From Sphaerisporangium perillae (GTDB lineage Bacteria > Actinomycetota > Actinomycetes > Streptosporangiales > Streptosporangiaceae): 64,000 nucleotides of DNA. How positions within the stretch are numbered: the stretch's first letter is position 1; every line of letters begins with the position of its first letter. The notes under the pieces were generated by a model. It did not search any database. It worked only from the letters and a program-made list of their open reading frames with translations, and had not been told where the DNA came from. Positions 1 through 8,126 of this stretch are shown one piece after another. Location: positions 186,001 through 250,000 of the forward strand of contig NZ_JALLPO010000002.1 of NCBI RefSeq assembly GCF_023276435.1. The letters run 5' to 3'. The translations under genes and the position numbers were made by a program.

Positions 1-1
1 C

Positions 2-1183
2 CTCGAGCCCGTCATGGGCAAGGCCGTCGCCTACTTCTACGGGCGGCTGTTCGCTGAGAGCCCACAGCTGCGGTGCATGTTCCCTCCCGCCATGGACGTC
101 CAGCGCGACCGCCTGTTCGGCGCGCTGACCCGCATCGTCTGGAGCCTGGACAGCCCGGACAGCCTGAGTTCCTACCTGGGCCAGCTCGGCAGGGACCACC
201 GCAAGTACGGCGTACTCGCCGAGCACTACACCGCCGTGGGCAGCGCGCTCCTGGCCACGATCAGGCGCTTCGCCGCCGACGCCTGGACCTCGGAGGTCGA
301 GGCCGCCTGGGTCGCCGCCTACACCACCGCGGCCAACATCATGATCGAGTCCGCGGAGAGCGACGCGGGCGTCTCCCCCGCGTGGTGGCTGGCGGAGGTG
401 ATCGACCACGAGCTGCGCACGCCCGAGATCGCCGTGATCACCCTGCGCCCGGGCGCGCCCATGCCCTTCGTCCCGGGGCAGTACGTCAACGTGCAGGTCG
501 CCCGCTGGCCGCGGGTCTGGCGCACCTTCTCGATCGCCAACGCGCCACGCCCCGACAACACCATCCGGCTGCACGTGCGCGCCGTGTGCGGCGGCTGGGT
601 CAGCACCTCCCTGGTCTCCCACACCCGGATCGGCGACACCGTGCTACTCGGCCCGCCCGTCGGCACCATGGCGCCCCCCGCGCAGGACTCCACCCGCGAC
701 ATCCTCTGCGTCGCGGGCGGCACCGGCCTGGCCCCGCTCAAGGCCATCATCGAGCACGTCATGGCCTCCGGCCACCGGCCCAACATCCACCTGCTGTACG
801 GGGCCCGCACCGCCGCCGAGCTGTACGACCTGGACGACCTGATCCGCATGGAGGCGACCTACCCCTGGCTGCGGGTGCTGACGGCGGTGTCCGGCCAGCC
901 GGCCTACGACGGCATGCGCGGGCTGCTGCCGGACGTCGTGCGGCGCTTCCACTCCTGGGCCGACCACGAGGTCTACGTCTGCGGGCCCTCGCCCATGGTC
1001 GCCGAGACCGTGCGCCGCCTCCAGCACGACGGCGTGCCCCTCGCACGCATCCACCGGGACCCCACACAGGAGGTGCGCCGGCCGATCTCCCGCGATCAAC
1101 CAGATATCGCGGGACGATACGGGCGAACTGATCAACCAAATCCCGTGGAGTCCGGCGGCCACTCCGGCAACGTGACACGATGA
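2..1183 (+). CDS. Flavohemoprotein-like globin/FAD/NAD oxidoreductase, 5' end cut by window edge
   Basis: The reading frame is already open at the left edge (Leu-Glu-Pro-Val precede the first Met at 14), so the true start lies outside the window. The visible part starts in the globin domain: YFYGRLF resembles helix B with its Tyr, and LGRDHRKYGV carries the probable proximal heme His. A ferredoxin-reductase module follows, with an FAD motif (RTFSIAN), an NAD(P) glycine motif (VAGGTGLAP) and the C-terminal YVCGPSPM motif. This order is that of flavohemoglobins, which convert NO and O2 to nitrate using NAD(P)H, or of their actinomycete relatives. About 40 residues after the reductase domain are polar and probably disordered. 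NO dioxygenase activity is an inference from the family. Confidence 0.85.
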   Translation, partial: LEPVMGKAVAYFYGRLFAESPQLRCMFPPAMDVQRDRLFGALTRIVWSLDSPDSLSSYLGQLGRDHRKYGVLAEHYTAVGSALLATIRRFAADAWTSEVEAAWVAAYTTAANIMIESAESDAGVSPAWWLAEVIDHELRTPEIAVITLRPGAPMPFVPGQYVNVQVARWPRVWRTFSIANAPRPDNTIRLHVRAVCGGWVSTSLVSHTRIGDTVLLGPPVGTMAPPAQDSTRDILCVAGGTGLAPLKAIIEHVMASGHRPNIHLLYGARTAAELYDLDDLIRMEATYPWLRVLTAVSGQPAYDGMRGLLPDVVRRFHSWADHEVYVCGPSPMVAETVRRLQHDGVPLARIHRDPTQEVRRPISRDQPDIAGRYGRTDQPNPVESGGHSGNVTR

Positions 1184-1374
1184 TGCCGATCCGCGCGCAG
1201 CGGCCGACCACATCGATCGGGCCACCACGCCGGCCGGGGGACCGGCGATGCGAGCCCGGCATCGCGAAAGGAAGGGGCGATCATGCGGCGCACCCTGCTC
1301 GCCGCCGTGACCCGGCGGCCCGCTCCCCCTGTCGGCACCGCCCTTCTCATCGCCCCGGCGGTGCGCTGACCGTC

Positions 1375-1680
1375 ATGGCCCGACCGGTCACGCTCGTGAC
1401 ATTCGTGCTGCCCAGCACCTTCTGGCACTGGGGCAGCGGGGCGACCGAGGTCCGTGTCTTCGCCGTCGCCGACTCCGACGAGGGCCGCCCGACGCTCGGC
1501 GCGGCCCTGCACACCCTGCGCCGCACCCACCCGATGCTCGAAAAACGCCTGTGCGACGAGTACGGCGGGATCCGCCGCCACATCAGCATGTTCGTGTGCG
1601 GGGAGAACGCCCGCCGCCTGGGCGGCCTCGAGTGCGCCTTACCCCCGGGCGCCGAGGTCTACGTCCTGCCCGCCCTCTGA
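1375..1680 (+). CDS. MoaD/ThiS-like beta-grasp protein lacking the C-terminal GG
   Basis: This 101-residue protein starts at the ATG at 1375; the frame is open upstream but the codons there look non-coding. The order (beta-strand rich start, a TLGAALHTL helix, the segment HISMFVCGENARRL, and the end PPGAEVYVLPAL) matches the ubiquitin-like MoaD/ThiS sulfur-carrier fold. Sulfur carriers normally end in Gly-Gly, which is adenylated and thiocarboxylated. Here the protein stops at Ala-Leu, so classical sulfur transfer is not expected unless the end is altered. The N-terminal segment before the first strand is longer than in MoaD. It may be a degenerate or repurposed member. The ribosome-binding site is weak. 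Confidence 0.6.
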   Translation: MARPVTLVTFVLPSTFWHWGSGATEVRVFAVADSDEGRPTLGAALHTLRRTHPMLEKRLCDEYGGIRRHISMFVCGENARRLGGLECALPPGAEVYVLPAL

Positions 1681-1752
1681 GGCGATCACGGCGCCCACCC
1701 CAGGAAGCCGCCCGGCCGACCCGGCCTGAGCGCAGGGCCACACGGCGCGGAC

Positions 1753-1798
1753 CGTCAGGGGGCGACGCGGCCCGGACGTCAGGGGGCGACGCGGCCCG
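1753..1798. repeat. 24-bp tandem duplication at the thyX 3' end
   Basis: Two copies of a 22-bp sequence (1753-1774 and 1777-1798) lie in tandem with a 24-bp period. The right copy contains the last codons and stop of thyX, so the left copy is a duplicated thyX tail with its stop codon, now outside the gene. Confidence 0.85.
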
Positions 1799-2525
1799 CG
1801 GCGTTGAAGGCGGCATGGGTGAGCGGCATCAGCCCGGCCCAGATCGCCTCCATCTTCTCGGCCACCATCTCGATCTCGCGCTGCGGGAACGACGGCACGT
1901 TCGCGCGCTCGTCCTTGGTGCGCAGGGACAGGAAGTGCATCAGCGAGCGGGCGTTGCACGTGGCGTACATCGAGGAGAACAGCCCGACGGGCAGCACCGC
2001 CCGCGCCACCTCCCGGGCGACCCCGGCCGCCAGCATCTCCTGGTAGGCGGCGTAGGACTGCCGGTAGGACTGCTCCATCGCCTCGGTCACCAGCTTGTGC
2101 TGGTCGTCGCTGCCCTCGACGAACTGGTAGCGGCCCGGCTTGCCCTCCTGGACGAGCTTCCGCGCCCGCCCCGGCACATAGAAAACGGGCTGAAGCTCCC
2201 GATATCTCCCGCTCTCCTCGTTGTATGACCAGCCGACCCTGTGGCGGTGGAATTCGCGGAAGACCAGGATGGGGGCGTTGATGAAGAAGGTCATCGAGTT
2301 GTGCTCGAACGGGCTGCCGTGCCGGTCGCGCATCAGGTAGTTGATCAGGCCCCTGGAGCGCTCAGGGTCCTGGCCGACCGCCTCCAGCGACTGCTCCCCC
2401 GCCGTGGAGACCCGCGCGGCCCACACCACATCGGAGTCGGCCGCGCTGTGCCTGACCAGCTCGACCGTCACATCGCTCTCGAATCTCAAAGCTCGGCTCC
2501 CCCCGTCGTTCACGACCGCCCACAT
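1779..2525 (-). CDS. thyX: Flavin-dependent thymidylate synthase ThyX
   Basis: ThyX makes dTMP from dUMP using methylenetetrahydrofolate, FAD and NADPH, independently of ThyA. The 248-residue protein has the family signature RHRVGWSYNEESGRY (residues 94-108). The spacing between RHR and the second Ser is one residue longer than the textbook RHRX7S; I recall the same spacing in other actinomycete ThyX proteins. Other ThyX blocks are visible: SPFEHNSMTFFI near residue 71 and the Arg-rich segment CNARSLMHFLSLR near the C-terminus. The ATG at 2525 gives a normal family length; the frame runs further upstream without likely coding sequence. The 3' end is tandemly duplicated just downstream. Confidence 0.95.
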   Translation of the reverse strand: MWAVVNDGGSRALRFESDVTVELVRHSAADSDVVWAARVSTAGEQSLEAVGQDPERSRGLINYLMRDRHGSPFEHNSMTFFINAPILVFREFHRHRVGWSYNEESGRYRELQPVFYVPGRARKLVQEGKPGRYQFVEGSDDQHKLVTEAMEQSYRQSYAAYQEMLAAGVAREVARAVLPVGLFSSMYATCNARSLMHFLSLRTKDERANVPSFPQREIEMVAEKMEAIWAGLMPLTHAAFNAAGRVAP

Positions 2526-2550
2526 CGTAGTGGAGGCGGGCGCCGGGCAC

Positions 2551-3303
2551 TCAGGTGATGTCGCGGCGGATGGTGGTCGCCGACGCCACGACCGCGAAGA
2601 GCAGCGCGTACCCGACGAGCAGCGCGGCGCCTCCCCAGGCCGGCAGGTAATCCCCGCCGAGCGGCGAGGAGACCCCGTACACCGCCTGGGCGGCCCCGCC
2701 GGGCAGCCACTTGCCGACGCTGGGCAGCAGGGCGACGAGCAGGTTCTCAAGGACGTAGACCCAGCCGATGCCGACCACGATGGCGGCGACCTGGTTGCGC
2801 AGCAGGGACCCGAGGGCCAGGCCGAGGATCGTGTAGAGGGCCATGGCGGCGACCACCCCGGCGCACAGGCGCACCACGTCCCCGTCGATCAACGACAGGC
2901 TCCCGCCCTTGATCAGGAGCGCCGGGACCCCGACGGCGAAGGCGAGGGCGATGCCGGCCGCGCCGAAGAACAGGCCCACGCCCGCGCAGGCCACGAGCTT
3001 GGCGGCGACCACCCGCTGCCGGCGCGGCGTCACCAGGAACGTGTGCGTGATCGTCTGGAAGCGGTACTCCCCCGTGATCAGGAGGGTGCCGATCACGAAG
3101 GCGAACACCAGCCCGACCCCGGCCTGGCTGAAGAGGTTCTTCACACCATCCGGGTCGGTGATCGGGGGCGCGCCCTGCATACCCGACAGCAGGCTCAGCG
3201 CGACCAGCCCGATCGCGGTGAAGCCCAGGGAGAGCGCGAGCATGCCCCAGACCATGCGGGTGGTGAACACCTTCTGCAACTCCGCCTTGACCAGCCGGAT
3301 CAC
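2551..3303 (-). CDS. ABC-2 type transporter permease
   Basis: This 250-residue membrane protein has about six hydrophobic segments and ABC-2 permease character: an N-terminal VKAELQKVFTTR segment before the first membrane span, and ITGEYRFQTITHTFLVTPRR between spans 2 and 3. That GEYR..T.TFLV.P.R block is typical of actinomycete exporters of the daunorubicin-resistance class. The start is a GTG at 3303 that overlaps the ATPase stop codon (GTGA), so the two are translationally coupled and probably form one exporter. Substrate unknown. A weaker in-frame extension upstream is antisense to the ATPase region and was not used. Confidence 0.88.
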   Translation of the reverse strand: MIRLVKAELQKVFTTRMVWGMLALSLGFTAIGLVALSLLSGMQGAPPITDPDGVKNLFSQAGVGLVFAFVIGTLLITGEYRFQTITHTFLVTPRRQRVVAAKLVACAGVGLFFGAAGIALAFAVGVPALLIKGGSLSLIDGDVVRLCAGVVAAMALYTILGLALGSLLRNQVAAIVVGIGWVYVLENLLVALLPSVGKWLPGGAAQAVYGVSSPLGGDYLPAWGGAALLVGYALLFAVVASATTIRRDIT

Positions 3304-4250
3304 GACGTGCCTCCAGGGGTCTCGGTCAGGGCGGGGACGGGGTCCGGGCCGGGGGGCGCGGCCGGATCGCCGGTGAGCTCCAGGAAGACCTGTTCGAGGT
3401 CGGACCGCTGCCTGACCAGCTCCGACAGCACGACGAGCTCGTCCAGCGCCGCCTGGCCGACCGTCTCGGGCTGCGCGCCGTGGACCAGCAGCACGCCGCT
3501 CTCCGGGCATTCCACCGTGGCGCCCGCCGCCTCCAGGCGGGGACGCAGCCGTTCGACCTCCGGTCCGGACACCCGGACCCCGCGGTCGCCGTTGGACGTC
3601 AGCTCGGCAAGCGTGCCCTGCCTGATCAGGCGACCCTTCGCGATGATCACGACGTCGTCCACCGTCTGCTCCACCTCGGCCAGGACATGGCTGGACACCA
3701 GCACGGTGCAGCCCTGGTCGTCGGCGAGGAACCGCAGGAAGCCGCGCAGCCACTGGATCCCGGCCGGGTCCAGGCCGTTGGCCGGTTCGTCGAGGATGAG
3801 GATCTTCGGCTCGCCGAGCAGCGCGGTGGCCAGGGCGAGACGCTGGCGCATGCCCAGGGAGAAGCCGGCGACGCGCTTGCCCGCCACGTCGGCGAGGCCC
3901 ACCTGGCCGAGCGTCTGGTCCGCACGGGCCGCAGGCAGCCCCGCGGCGGTGCACAGCACTCGCAGGTGGTTGCGGGCCGTACGGCCGGGGTGGAAGCTCG
4001 TGGCCTCCAGCACCGCGCCGACCTCCGACAGCGGCGCGGCCAGATCGGTGTACCCGCGGCCGTTGATGAGCGCCTCGCCCGAGTCGGGCGTGACCAGGCC
4101 GAGCAGGGAACGCAGCGTCGTGGTCTTCCCGGCCCCGTTCGGGCCGAGGAACCCGGTGACGGTGCCGGCCTCGACGGTGAAGGACACGTCGTCCACGGCC
4201 CGGACCGCCCCGAACGACTTGGACAGGTTACGGATCTCGATAGCGGCCAT
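3300..4250 (-). CDS. ABC transporter ATP-binding protein (DrrA-like)
   Basis: A 316-residue nucleotide-binding subunit. Walker A is GPNGAGKTTT near residue 36, the signature is FSLGMRQRLALA, Walker B is ILILDEPANGLDP, and the switch His is in VSSHVLAEVE. The C-terminal ~90 residues form the extra domain found in DrrA/CcmA-like exporters. It is the first gene of a two-gene operon with the permease at 2551-3303. The 77-nt gap to the amidohydrolase downstream on the right is short and shows no obvious terminator. An exporter role for a hydrophobic compound is inferred from the family only. Confidence 0.92.
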   Translation of the reverse strand: MAAIEIRNLSKSFGAVRAVDDVSFTVEAGTVTGFLGPNGAGKTTTLRSLLGLVTPDSGEALINGRGYTDLAAPLSEVGAVLEATSFHPGRTARNHLRVLCTAAGLPAARADQTLGQVGLADVAGKRVAGFSLGMRQRLALATALLGEPKILILDEPANGLDPAGIQWLRGFLRFLADDQGCTVLVSSHVLAEVEQTVDDVVIIAKGRLIRQGTLAELTSNGDRGVRVSGPEVERLRPRLEAAGATVECPESGVLLVHGAQPETVGQAALDELVVLSELVRQRSDLEQVFLELTGDPAAPPGPDPVPALTETPGGTS

Positions 4251-4327
4251 CAGAGGCGATTATCGTGCGGGTTGATCGGCGTGCCTAGCGATTCCGGCCG
4301 ATATAGACCACAACGATATGCCGGGCC

Positions 4328-5488
4328 CTACAGCCGGTACACGCGGCGGGCGTTGCCGGACCCGATCATGTGGGCCACGCGGGCCGCGTCGCCGGGGCTC
4401 CACTCGCCCTCGTCGAGCCGCGCGGCGAGGGCGCGGGTCAGGCCGCGCCGGAAGTACAGGGCCCCCAGGTGGCACATCTCGGCGACGCCGTGGCAGTCGG
4501 AGCTGAACATCAGCTTGTGGTACGGGACCAGCTCCAGCAGCTCGCCGATGATCGCCGCCGAGCCCGAGGCCGTGGAGGTCAGCGCCAGCCCGACGTCGAC
4601 GTACACGTGGGGGAACACGCTGGCCAGGTAGGCCGCCTGCCGGTGGAAGGGGTAGCAGTGGAGCAGGATCACCGGGACCCCGACCGGTCGCAGGGCCCGG
4701 ATGAAGCCGGTCATCAGCGCCGGGTCGGACCGGTGCAGGTCGATGCCCGGATCGCCGTACCCGGTGTGGAACTGCAGCGGCAGCCCCCGCTCGCGGGCGA
4801 TGTCGACGGCCGTCCAGAGCAGGTGGCGCAGCAGCACCGGGTCGGCGAGCCGCTCCTTGGGGTCGGCGAGCCGCCGGCCGGCCGCGGCGATGACGGTGCC
4901 GCGGCTCGGCCGTGCGGGCGCGAAGTCCAGGCCGTACCGGTAGGCGATGACCGACTTCAGGCCGACCGCCTTGGCCGCCCGCGCGGCGAGCCGGTCCTGC
5001 AGGGCGTCGAGGTAGCCGACGACGGTGAGGCCCTCCTGGGCGACGTCCTCCTCGACGCGCTCGAGCCGGACGAGCTCGTCGGCGGCGGCGCCGCCGAGCC
5101 GTCCCATCTCGGCCGCCGACAGCAGCTCGCGGCCGCCCCGCCCGCCGTCGACGAGGAAGGCCACGACGCCGGCCGCGCGCAGGAGCCGCGTGTTGGCCTC
5201 CTGCGCGCCGAGCTCGGCCCTGCGGGCGAGGTAGACGGCCGGGGGCGCGTGCGGTTCCAGCCCGAGCACGGGGGCGCACCACCGCCGGATCGCCGTGCCG
5301 ACGGGGGTGTCGAAGTGCGTGGTCCCCGGAGGCGCCGGAGTGCCGGCCTCGGTGATCAGGAGCTCGAACCCCGCCCGGGTGAGCTCGTCGCGGCGCACGC
5401 CATGGCAGTGATGGTCCACGAGCGGGGCGAGCAGCGCGGCCGCCACCGCGTCGGGGACGGTGGCCGGCAGCCTGCCGTCGTGATCCAT
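4328..5488 (-). CDS. Amidohydrolase-family protein (FluG N-terminal/uronate-isomerase-like)
   Basis: A 386-residue TIM-barrel metal hydrolase. The N-terminal metal motif is VDHHCHGV (residues 24-31), followed by QFHTGYGDPGIDL, ILLHCYPFHRQA and the C-terminal LMFSSDCHGVAEM. This set resembles the amidohydrolase-2 family and the N-terminal half of FluG-type proteins, which often sit beside glutamine-synthetase-like genes; none is present here. Start choice: the ATG at 5488 follows GAGGTGG at good distance; an in-frame GTG at 5500 is less well placed. The substrate cannot be deduced. Downstream is the ABC pair, upstream a homopolymer-rich gap. Confidence 0.8.
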   Translation of the reverse strand: MDHDGRLPATVPDAVAAALLAPLVDHHCHGVRRDELTRAGFELLITEAGTPAPPGTTHFDTPVGTAIRRWCAPVLGLEPHAPPAVYLARRAELGAQEANTRLLRAAGVVAFLVDGGRGGRELLSAAEMGRLGGAAADELVRLERVEEDVAQEGLTVVGYLDALQDRLAARAAKAVGLKSVIAYRYGLDFAPARPSRGTVIAAAGRRLADPKERLADPVLLRHLLWTAVDIARERGLPLQFHTGYGDPGIDLHRSDPALMTGFIRALRPVGVPVILLHCYPFHRQAAYLASVFPHVYVDVGLALTSTASGSAAIIGELLELVPYHKLMFSSDCHGVAEMCHLGALYFRRGLTRALAARLDEGEWSPGDAARVAHMIGSGNARRVYRL

Positions 5489-5530
5489 CGGCCACCTCAC
5501 CCCGCTCGTCGGTCCTGGACGCGGGAAAGC

Positions 5531-5600
5531 CGCCGGGGGGGGCGGGGCCCCGCGGCCGGGGGGGGGCCCCCCGCGCCCCCGGGGCCCCCCCCCCCCCGGC
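5531..5600. repeat. Extreme G/C homopolymer tract
   Basis: Between the stop of the anthranilate synthase gene and the amidohydrolase gene lie G8 (5535-5542), G9 (5558-5566), C6 (5567-5572), C5 followed by G4 (5576-5584) and C13 (5585-5597). The tract can fold on itself and sits where a terminator for the trp gene would be expected. Runs this long are also prone to sequencing and assembly error, so the exact lengths are uncertain. Confidence 0.7.
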
Positions 5601-5665
5601 CCGCGCTGCCTGTGGACTCTACGGCCGAGCCCACCACCCGGCCGGGAGTTCTGTCCTGCCTTTAC

Positions 5666-7798
5666 TTAAGCTCGGCAGAGCCGCAACACGTTGGCGATGA
5701 TCTGGGCCCCGGCGCCGCCCTCCGTGGTGAGGATGGACTCGGGGTGGAACTGGACGGCGAAGCGGCGGTTGGCGGTGTCCTCGATCGCCATGACCGCGCC
5801 GTCGGGGGTGAGCGCGGTCACCGTGAAGCCCTTCACCCCCGGCTGCTTGGCGTGCAGGGAGTGGTAGCGGGCGGCGGTGAACTCCTGCGGGAGCCCGTCG
5901 AGCAGGGCGCTCTCGCCCACCCGGGCGACCTGCCCGCGCTTGCCGTGCTCGGGGTGCGGCAGCAGGGAGAGGGTGCCGCCCGCCTGCTCGACCATGGCCT
6001 GCAGCCCGAGGCAGACCCCGAAGACGGGGAGCCCTCGCGCGTAGAGGGCGTCCACGAGGGCCGCGCTCCCGAAGTCGGAGGGCCAGCCGGGGCCGGGCGA
6101 GAGCACGACCATGTCGGGCGCGACCTCCTCCAGCATGGCCAGGGGGAAGCCGTGGCGCAGCGTGACGACGTCGGCGCCCTGCTGGCGGAAGTAGTCGGCG
6201 AGGGTGTTGACGAAGGAGTCCTCGTGGTCCACCAGCAGGACCTTCATGCCCTCGCCCTGCCGTTCGGCCCGCGGCGCGCGGGCGGCGCGCGCCTGGGGGG
6301 CGCCGACGGCGGCGAGGGCCCCGAGCAGAGCGCTCGCCTTCAGCTCGGTCTCGCGTTCCTCGGCGGCGGGGTCGGAGTCGAACAGCAGCGTGGCGCCGGC
6401 GCGGACCGTCGCCACGCCGCCGCGGATCTGGGCCGTGCGCAGGGTGAGGCCGGTGTTCATGGAGCCGTCGAAGCCGAGGTAGCCGACGGCGCCGCCGTAC
6501 CAGCGCCGGGAGGTGGCCTCGTGGTCCTCGATGAACTGCATCGCCCAGGTCTTGGGCGCGCCGGTGACGGTGACGGCCCACATGTGGGTGAGGAAGGCGT
6601 CGAGCGCGTCGAACTCGGGGCGCAGGCGGCCCTCGATGTGGTCGACGGTGTGGATGAGGCGGGAGTACATCTCGATCTGGCGGCGGCCGATGACCTGGAC
6701 GCTGCCGGGGACGCAGACGCGCGACTTGTCGTTGCGGTCGACGTCGGTGCACATGGTCAGCTCGGACTCCTCCTTCACCGAGCTGAGCAGGGTGCGGATC
6801 GCGTCGGCGTCCTCGACGGGGTTGGTGCCGCGGGCGATCGTCCCCGAGATCGGGCAGGTCTCGACCCGGTCGCCCTGGACGCGGACGTACATCTCGGGGG
6901 AGGCGCCGACCAGGTGCTCTCCCTCGCCGAGGTTGAACAGGAACTCGTAGGGGGCGGGGTTGATGAGGCGCAGGCCCCGGTAGAACCCGGCGGGGTCGGC
7001 GCAGGGGGCGTGGAACACCTGGCCGGGGACCACCTCGAACAGGTCGCCGCGGCGGAACTTCTGCTTGGCGGCCTCGACGACGGCGGCGTACCCGCCCGGC
7101 TCGGGGTTGCCGGGAAGGGCGGCGGGCGCGGGGGGCAGCGGGACCGTCTCGCCGGTGCGCCGCAGGCCGCGGGTGGAGACGCCGTCGACGGTGAACTCGT
7201 AGAGGTACTCGCGGCTGGTCTCGCGCTTGCGGTCGATCACCATGACGCGGTCGGGGAGGTGCAGGACGAGGTCGCGCTGGTCGGCGGCGCGGTCGAGGAC
7301 CTGGCGGATCGGCTCGAACTGGAAGGCCAGGTCGTAGCCGAACGCGCCGTACAGCCCGAGGTGCTCGTCCTCGCCTGCGAAGGCGGCGATCACCTCGCGG
7401 ATGGCGGTGAACACCGTGGGGCGGCGGCTGCGCATCTCCTCGGGCAGGATGTCCTCGGACTCGGCGACGTGCACCTCGACGTGGTCGAGGGTCGGCTCGG
7501 AGGTCGTCTTGCCGGCGGCGAGCAGGCAGGAGGCGACGGCGGGCAGCACGACCCTGCCGCGCTCGTTGAGCGCGCGAGCGGAGATCTTGCGGCCGCGGGC
7601 CACGATCTCCAGCACGGGGTCGACATAGGCGAGGTGCCATCGGCTGTACCGGCCGGGGTACTCCATGCCGGAGGAGAGCACGCCGCCGCGGCGCTCGCCC
7701 AGCGAGGAGACGACCTCCTCGAGCACGGACTCCGGAACATCGGCGGTCGTCACCTCGACCTCGATGCCGCCAGCGGTCGTATATCCGCTCGTGTCCAC
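5666..7798 (-). CDS. trpE(G): Fused anthranilate synthase, TrpE-TrpG
   Basis: A single protein of about 710 residues joins the chorismate-binding (TrpE) and glutamine amidotransferase (TrpG) subunits, making anthranilate, the first committed step to tryptophan. In the TrpE part ISGTIARG, MCTDVDRNDKSRVC and VTVTGAPKTWAM are visible. After a linker of ~40 residues rich in Ala and Arg, the TrpG part begins at MKVLLVDHEDSFVNTL, with the nucleophilic Cys in GVCLGLQ and the His-Glu pair in FHPES. Two starts are possible: a GTG at 7798, preceded by GAGG, or an ATG at 7843 that touches the attenuator terminator. I prefer the GTG. The gene is controlled by a leader-peptide attenuator just upstream. 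The fused form is known in Streptomyces and rhizobia. Confidence 0.92.
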   Translation of the reverse strand: MDTSGYTTAGGIEVEVTTADVPESVLEEVVSSLGERRGGVLSSGMEYPGRYSRWHLAYVDPVLEIVARGRKISARALNERGRVVLPAVASCLLAAGKTTSEPTLDHVEVHVAESEDILPEEMRSRRPTVFTAIREVIAAFAGEDEHLGLYGAFGYDLAFQFEPIRQVLDRAADQRDLVLHLPDRVMVIDRKRETSREYLYEFTVDGVSTRGLRRTGETVPLPPAPAALPGNPEPGGYAAVVEAAKQKFRRGDLFEVVPGQVFHAPCADPAGFYRGLRLINPAPYEFLFNLGEGEHLVGASPEMYVRVQGDRVETCPISGTIARGTNPVEDADAIRTLLSSVKEESELTMCTDVDRNDKSRVCVPGSVQVIGRRQIEMYSRLIHTVDHIEGRLRPEFDALDAFLTHMWAVTVTGAPKTWAMQFIEDHEATSRRWYGGAVGYLGFDGSMNTGLTLRTAQIRGGVATVRAGATLLFDSDPAAEERETELKASALLGALAAVGAPQARAARAPRAERQGEGMKVLLVDHEDSFVNTLADYFRQQGADVVTLRHGFPLAMLEEVAPDMVVLSPGPGWPSDFGSAALVDALYARGLPVFGVCLGLQAMVEQAGGTLSLLPHPEHGKRGQVARVGESALLDGLPQEFTAARYHSLHAKQPGVKGFTVTALTPDGAVMAIEDTANRRFAVQFHPESILTTEGGAGAQIIANVLRLCRA

Positions 7799-7842
7799 CC
7801 TTGCCTCGCCCTTCTCGATCTTCGATTGGCCCCGGGCGGGCA

Positions 7843-7910
7843 TGAAGAAGGCCGCCTCCCGGGGCGGCCATCTGTAAAGATGCGAAACACGCGCCGCCTA
7901 GAAGCGGCGC
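7843..7910 (-). promoter_or_regulatory. trp attenuator: alternative hairpins and intrinsic terminator
   Basis: On the minus strand, the leader peptide gene is followed by hairpin 1:2 (GCGCCGC at 7910-7904 with GCGGCGC at 7897-7891). A terminator follows: GGCCGCC at 7869-7863 pairs with GGCGGCC at 7856-7850, then a TTCTTC tail. GGCGGC at 7898-7893 can instead pair with GCCGCC at 7868-7863, an antiterminator that excludes both other stems. The two Trp codons lie at 7915-7910, directly at the base of hairpin 1:2. Ribosome stalling there when Trp-tRNA is scarce would free the antiterminator arm. This is the classical attenuation geometry. Confidence 0.85.
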
Positions 7911-7939
7911 CACCACGGAGCAGGTGAGATGGTTCGCAT
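7898..7939 (-). CDS. trpL: trp leader peptide (13 aa, tandem Trp)
   Basis: The short frame reads MRTISPAPWWRRF then TAG. Two adjacent Trp codons (TGG TGG) lie four codons before the stop. The stop codon falls in the loop of the first attenuator hairpin. A TAGCAT element ends about 8 nt before the ATG on the minus strand; if it is the -10 box, transcription would begin at or next to the ATG, giving a leaderless message (inference). Its role is regulatory, not a functional peptide. Confidence 0.85.
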   Translation of the reverse strand: MRTISPAPWWRRF

Positions 7940-8126
7940 GGCCCAAATGCTAGCGGCATCGGTGGCGTCCCGCCACTTGTTCGCCCGGCCGCCGCGCTGT
8001 GGACCTCAGGCGGGAGTGTGACCTTCATCACAGCGTTCGCCGCTCGATAGCACTAGTATGTTACCAGGAAGTAAAGCGCCGCTTACATGAATTGGGGTAC
8101 GTCTCCGGTTAGAGCGAGGAGCGCGC

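Noticed and set aside
4370-7927. Very long plus-strand open frame (over 1000 codons) opposite the amidohydrolase and trp genes
   Set aside because: It is antisense to well-supported genes, rich in Gly, Val, Glu, His and Gln with no recognisable domain; a typical by-product of high GC at third positions.
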